Shown here: positions 36,508-64,000 of the stretch, one piece after another
Layout: each line of letters begins with the position of its first letter
Position numbering within the stretch: position 1 is the stretch's first letter
From: Karalla daura
Taxonomy: Eukaryota > Chordata > Actinopteri > Chaetodontiformes > Leiognathidae
Reading direction: 5' to 3'
DNA length: 64,000 nucleotides
Assembly: GCA_029224185.1 (NCBI GenBank)
Contig: CM055211.1
Span: 7,309,603-7,373,602 of the forward strand
The notes under the pieces: generated by a model
Seen by the model: only the letters and a program-made list of their open reading frames with translations
Told to the model about the DNA's origin: nothing
Databases searched by the model: none
Program-made: the position numbers and the translations under genes

Positions 36508-36600
36508 ATCCATCCATCATCTGACCACTTAGCACCCCAGTGGTGCCAGAAGACATCCTGGACAGGTCTACAGTCCATCACAGGACACACACACACCTCA
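36508..36600. repeat. Degenerate copy of a common teleost interspersed repeat
   Basis: The segment starts catccatccatcatctgacc and ends with cctggacaggtctacagtcc followed by atcacagg and a CA run. Phrases of this kind (ATCCATCCAT ... CCTGGACAGGTCGCCAGTCC ... CACACACA) recur in many fish genomes. I recognise the pattern but cannot name the family. The copy is diverged and non-coding. Confidence 0.5.
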
Positions 36601-39011
36601 GGGTTGGATAGAGTCTGCAATCGAGCCAAACACGCACTCAAAACCATCTAAACAACTGTCGAACATGCAAATATCACACAATTAGACCAGTTCATGTTTT
36701 CAATTGTGAGGAAAAATGTTTCTTATTGGTTCTTGTGTCACTGAGGGGTGACAGCCAGGGTTGAACCTTCAGGATTATGAGATTATAGAGAGAATAAAAG
36801 ACTGGGGAGGGTTCTGCTTGTGCCCTCTGCAGTGAATACCATATTAGATAAGTTAAACCTTCCATGCTGCAGTCAAAAATTGTTCAGAAGAAGATTGCAT
36901 TCACAATTGACAATGTAAACTCATCTTTGGGGCCGGGACTATACAAGATGACCTCCAGGGTGCAGGGATCTTCTCCTGAGGTGTGCAGCATCTGCAGTGG
37001 TGTTTCAGCACCACAGGCGCGATTGTTTGTTTCCTCCCCAAACATAAAACTCTGTGACATAACTTGAGTTGTTATGACTCATGGATTTTTTAAGGCTGAC
37101 TTTCTGGGCTCATTAATCTCGGGCATATTTTAGGCCAAAAACACAAAAGGATTCAGTGTTTTATTCCTGGCAGAACGGAAGGCTTTCTTCACAGAAAAGG
37201 CACCAGAGAAATGGTCAATTAACACATGGGAAAGGATAATAAAATTCTGAAATGCATGCTTAGTATGGGCATGTGTACGCAGGGAAAGTGGTCCCAGATG
37301 TCATGTCAGATCCATAAAATAGAATTAATGATGTACATTGTACTTTCGCCACTGACTCAGTTTTACGTACCTGCCTTATTTACTCTAATGTTCACCATTA
37401 TTCATTAGGACTTCAGGGGAAAATGGCAATTTTAGACACGTCTTTAATCACTGGCTTCCACCGAGGAGGGAAAAAACCAGAGAGTCTGGAGTGGAACACA
37501 AACCTGATGATTTTAAGACAAAGAGGATCTTTTCCACCTCAAGAGGAAACCTCAGTGCCTCATTCGGTCACCATGAGTTTCAGGGAGAAATGATCTCTCT
37601 CTGTCAGTGAACAGACATGATGGAGACCTGGAGGAAGATGGATATCTGTTGTTCTGTAGATCCTTCCACCACAGGCTCTTTTTCCCACGTTTGGATCCCA
37701 GTAAAAGCCCTGTAACATATTTATTATTGCCTTTGTTGCTAAATGAAATCCTCAAATCCCTACAAACGGCGCTGCAGCTGTTACGCATGACTTCCTAAAT
37801 GTGAAAGCTTTGTCGATTATTTCCGCACATTCTGAAAGTCCTCTGGACCCGCTCACCGCAGAGGAGCTGCAGCGTCCACACAATCCATTTTCACCAGATT
37901 CCAGCTTTAGAGCAGGAAGCCGAGATGTGTAGGCTTTCCACCTGCCTCTGACCTTTGACCCTGCTTTGCAAAGACCAGGAAATCTGGCATAATGACTGCT
38001 GGAGAGGGGAGGGGGGCCTTAGATCCGGGCAGGGTGTTCAGCTCCTGCTTCCTACCTTGGGGTCTTGAAGGTGATCCAGACCCTGCATCTCCCATGTGCT
38101 CAGCACATGTACGCCGGCCCCGGTGGCTGGGGGAATATTTACACTGTGAAATTGGTTAACGCACCTTCACGCAGCTGAGCGCGGCCCCGGGCCCGGGCCG
38201 GCTGGGATTGGCAGTTTGGCGCCGGGTGGCAAGAGGAACGAACGGCGCGTAACCAAAAAGGCCACGAGGCCGATCCAGCGATCAAACCTGCATGGCTTCC
38301 CCGGCAGATGTTTAGCATTCCTGCACCGCTGCCGCTTTCAAGCCTGGCCAGGAATAACGTAGCGATTAAGCCCAGCGAATAAAGCAGAAGCTCCGTCTGG
38401 AGGAGTTATTAGTCCTCCGACATTAGGGCCGCGTTCGGAGAATATCCCAGATTACGACCCAGGCTTCAGTCAGCTGACGCAGCCTCAGGTGATGCAGAGC
38501 AAACATTTCAAAACATGAGAGAGATGAAATAATTCGGAATAAATAACTAGATTAACGGCTGTTGGCTTGCTCCATCTCCCCCGTGCTGCCGCAGCATGTG
38601 AGTGCTGGGATTAGAGGTAATTCACATGCATTAACTGTGTTTCACAGAAACCACACATACTTGTGTTGACGTGGATGACAAAGTGCAGTATCTCAGGGAA
38701 CGAAAGCTTTCAGGAAAGTTTTCTCCAGAAGAAAAATGATGCGTGACATATTTCTCGGGGAGACAGATCCGCGTGATTAGAGGTGGAACCAGGCAGCGAA
38801 ACACGCTCACTTTGTATTTTCTTACATTTCAACAGAGGGTGGAGATCCTTTCACACGTCCAAGTTCAGTTCTTTTCACTTGACACGCAAAATTTGAATAA
38901 TTGCTGCACAGGCATGAAAACAATGTCGGTGAGTTTAAAGAACGGCGGACTGGCAACGGGAACACATGAAGTCAGACTGGAAAAAAAGGCAACACAAAGA
39001 CATGTAGTTGT

Positions 39012-39017
39012 TTTATT
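39012..39017 (-). terminator. Candidate stk11ip polyadenylation signal AATAAA
   Basis: The minus strand has AATAAA here, about 950 bp after the stip stop codon at 39971. The stretch between holds CA/poly(C)/poly(G) runs and a CTC...GAG inverted repeat but no gene. Other weaker signals could be used instead. Confidence 0.35.
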
Positions 39018-39404
39018 TCCTCCCAAAGACGCCGCACACACGCACAAACACGGGACTCTGACATTCACTTACAAACACCATCCGTCGGCTCTTCTTCGTA
39101 TTTATATAAAAATAAAAGATTCATTTTGTACCGAGCCTTAATGAATAAAAATGCTAACAGAGGAATAAGTTAGGCTGGCTGGACTGGACAGGACGCGTCC
39201 CGCACCCCGCTCACAGCTGGCTCGCATCTCCAGAGCCGTAAACAAACACAACACACTGGTTTAGTCGGGATGCTCGGGAATGTAAATCCACTGCACCTTT
39301 TGGACGTTTTCTCCATCAGAGCATTTAAATCGGAGACACACATCTGCTCCTGACCTGCTACTGTTTGTGTCTGAGAAGCTTCTGCAGGGTTGCACTCGCG
39401 GCAT

Positions 39405-39484
39405 CTTCCTCCTCCTCCTCCTCCTCACATGCAGACGCATCATGAGACCCTAATTGGAGGAGGAGGAGGAGGAGGAGGAGGAGG
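39405..39484. repeat. (CTC)n ... (GAG)n inverted repeat
   Basis: A CTC triplet run (39405-39426) and a GGA triplet run (39457-39484) are complementary and separated by about 30 bases. Confidence 0.8.
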
Positions 39485-39892
39485 TGTGAGGTGACCCCGA
39501 TGACAGCGTCTCAAGTCAAGCCGCGTGATGTCACAAATCTCTGGCCCAGAAAACACAGACAGAGAAAGAATGCCACCCCCCCCATACACACACACACTCC
39601 AACCCCCCCCCACCCTCATCTGCTGCATTGTGAAGGTGCCTTTTTAGAAAGAAGCCCCAAAGACAATCAAGGCACACTCCCTTTCAGACAGTAAAAGTTG
39701 GGATCTTAGCGGGGGGGGGGGGGGTTGTTTTGGGGATGATGCAATGGCTGCTTTTACAGGCTTGAGTGCTGCATGAATGAGGGCAATCATTCCCAAGCTG
39801 GGGGCTTAAAACATCGGCCATAATGGGAGCAGACTGAGTGGAGAGGGAGAGAGAAGAAAGACGAGGCTGCTGCTGCTTGGTTCCCCAGTACC

Positions 39893-39893
<1 letters not shown>

Positions 39894-39930
<37 letters not shown>
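39894..39930. repeat. (CA)n microsatellite just after stk11ip
   Basis: Perfect run 41 bp beyond the stk11ip stop codon, so within its inferred 3' UTR. Confidence 0.9.
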
Positions 39931-39932
<2 letters not shown>

Positions 39933-39970
39933 GAGTTTTGCTCTGTTTTCATGCCCCCTCCCCTCCCCCA

Positions 39971-62615
<22,645 letters not shown>

Positions 62616-63000
62616 ATGATGTCGCAGGCGGGCTGCAGCCTGCTGCCGCTGCCCCTGCTGCTGCTGCTGCTGCTGTGCGCCTCCTCAGCCTCCCTGGCGG
62701 AGCTGGTGTTCCGCTGCCCGGGCTGCAGCGCCGAGCGCCAGGCTCAGTGCCCGACTCTCACCGAGACCTGCGCAGAGATGGTGCGGGAGCCGGGCTGCGG
62801 CTGCTGCCCGGTGTGCGCCCGGCAGGAGGGGGAGCCGTGCGGCGTCTACACCCCGAGGTGCGCCACCGGGCTGCGCTGCTACCCGACCCCCGGCTCCGAG
62901 CTGCCCCTGGAGCAGCTGGTGCAGGGCCAGGGCCAGTGCCGGCGCAGGGTGGACCCGGAGAGCAGCTCCTACAGCCAGGAGCAGCGGGAGCACACCAGCG
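62616..63000 (+). CDS. igfbp2: igfbp2, insulin-like growth factor binding protein 2, first coding exon (gene continues off the right edge)
   Basis: A secreted carrier that binds IGF-I/II and limits receptor access. Two tandem ATGs (62616, 62619) open a signal peptide with a seven-leucine core, cut likely after SSASLA. The N-terminal IGFBP domain follows with all 12 cysteines expected for IGFBP-1 to -5: ELVFRCPGC, GCGCCPVCARQEGEPCGVY, PRCATGLRC and GQGQC. GCGCC is the family motif. VYTPRC, YPTPGSELPLEQL and the short acidic/Gln-rich end favour IGFBP2 over IGFBP5 or 1. The exon ends at CACACCAGCG/gtcagt, phase 1; reading on would give a stop at 63048-63050, which I take as intron. igfbp2a versus 2b is undecided. 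Confidence 0.92.
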
Positions 63001-64000
63001 GTCAGTGCCTCTGCAGGAGATCCTGCCTCGTTTCTATCCATTTTTCATGACTCTGTCTAGACTGCTGCGTGTTGTGGAGCTGTTGCATGGCATTGTCTGC
63101 AGCTGTGCATGACAAAGAAGTGTGAAAATGTGATGTTTTATATCACAGACAGCTTTGCTTTCCTTGTGCATCCTTTTGCAAACTCTATTGAAGGTCTTTG
63201 CCTTCAGGATTTACCCCCAGACTTGACATAACCTGGAAGTTACATTCATATATATTTTTTCTGCATTGTCTAAGATATACTCCACCCATTAGTTTCACAG
63301 CTTGATGCAGTGGTGTAGGATAAGCCCCAGAAATAATCTGTAGATAGATAAATACATAGATGGATTGATAGATTTACTGATCGCTCATAGACAGTAAAAT
63401 CGACAGAAAAACACTTTTCACGAAGCAAAATGAGTGGATATTTAGGGACTGCAAGTTATCAATGCAGGATTACAAAGTACAAAGTATACTAGATTTGTAT
63501 ATCTTTTAATACTTTTCTCCATCAGGATTTACCTCTAGTCTTGCAATAATCTGTAAATTTAAGCCCTTTAATGCACGAGTGTTCTTTTTTCACACCATTT
63601 GAGATATTCTCCACCCTTTTACTGCTTCCTTTAACCCTGAGCCTTCAGGATTTACCCCCAGACTTGTAGTAATGTGGACGTTGCAGGGCATGCACAAGAG
63701 GTGCGTTGTATCTTTACTGCCCTGTTCCTCCATTTCATGCTTGTTGCACCAGGTTTTCTTGTGCTCCTGCGTTGCATAGACCTGTTTCGAGTGTTGTGAA
63801 TCATCCTGGTGTGCATGGGGAGAGAGAAACAAAAGGAACAGTCTCTCTCCCAAGTTAACCTCAGCTATGCTCCAAACAGCTGGCCCTGCAGCTTTTCCCA
63901 GTACCTCTGTCTTTAAAACACTGTAGCAGAGAACAAGGTAGTGGCGTGCAAAATTCCCAGAAGTTGTGCTCGCTGGGATGGACACAGAAAACATCATAGT
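63001..64000. other. igfbp2 intron 1 (start), with a degenerate triplicated repeat
   Basis: No exon is seen. Three related copies begin TCAGGATTTACC(C/T)(C/T)(C/T)AG: 63203-63290, 63522-63617 and 63643-63690. The first two share an internal AAGATATACTCCACCC / GAGATATTCTCCACCC element about 70-80 bases later; the third appears shortened. Confidence 0.6.

Larger units (their letters stand above)
30917..39011. other. Intergenic region upstream of gjc4b and downstream of stk11ip
   Basis: About 8 kb with no recognisable protein gene. Contents: poly(C) at about 31290, a GATC-rich palindromic cluster (34706-34735) beside a possible gjc4b first exon ending at 34752, GA and CTC repeats (35037-35160), an old teleost interspersed repeat (36508-36600), and a GC-rich non-repetitive block at about 38150-38480. 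No RNA gene was recognised. Confidence 0.5.

Noticed and set aside
36070..36513. A 147-codon minus-strand open frame in the gjc4b-stk11ip gap
   Set aside because: No recognisable domain and no coherent splice partners; partly overlaps an interspersed repeat.
63001..63050. igfbp2 ending in an in-frame stop shortly after exon 1
   Set aside because: A GTCAGT donor lies at 63001 and the protein would lack the whole C-terminal thyroglobulin-type domain; taken as intron.

Overview
This window is vertebrate nuclear DNA, almost certainly from a ray-finned (teleost) fish. The genes are split by GT/AG introns, CA/GT and tetranucleotide microsatellites are frequent, there is a small inverted-repeat transposon, and one gene (a gjc4/Cx43.4-type connexin) belongs to a fish connexin class. 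Five protein genes could be read exon by exon, and their splice phases were checked by hand.

Layout, left to right. (1) speg, minus strand, 93-21466: 18 coding exons from the start codon through the first fibronectin III domain. The rest of the gene, including both kinase domains, lies beyond the left edge. (2) inha (inhibin alpha), plus strand, 24999-26607, two exons, complete. (3) A gamma-class connexin, best read as gjc4b/Cx43.4, minus strand, 28715-30884, four coding exons. Its last coding exon is only 14 nt and lies beyond an intron that carries a 241-bp inverted-repeat element. (4) stk11ip (LKB1-interacting protein), minus strand, 39971-57723, 25 exons forming one open frame of 1223 codons plus stop. 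(5) igfbp2, plus strand, from 62616, first coding exon only; the gene continues past the right edge.

The genes do not form an operon or pathway. speg is a striated-muscle giant kinase, inha a secreted hormone subunit, gjc4b a gap-junction channel, stk11ip a cytoplasmic/lysosomal scaffold, and igfbp2 a secreted IGF carrier. From general knowledge, the order speg-inha-stk11ip resembles human 2q35. A connexin sits between inha and stk11ip here, and igfbp2 is an immediate neighbour, unlike in human. speg/inha and stk11ip/igfbp2 are divergent pairs; inha and gjc4b are tail to tail.

The non-coding part is dominated by speg intron 1 (about 10.4 kb), the 9-kb gap upstream of the connexin and the 4.9-kb stk11ip-igfbp2 gap. 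I found no tRNA, rRNA, CRISPR array, virus or autonomous transposon. No clearly new multi-gene system is visible. The most useful observations are the hidden connexin terminal exon, a speg exon junction without a normal donor, a possible intronic muscle promoter in speg, and a 120-bp TG repeat forming a splice acceptor in stk11ip.
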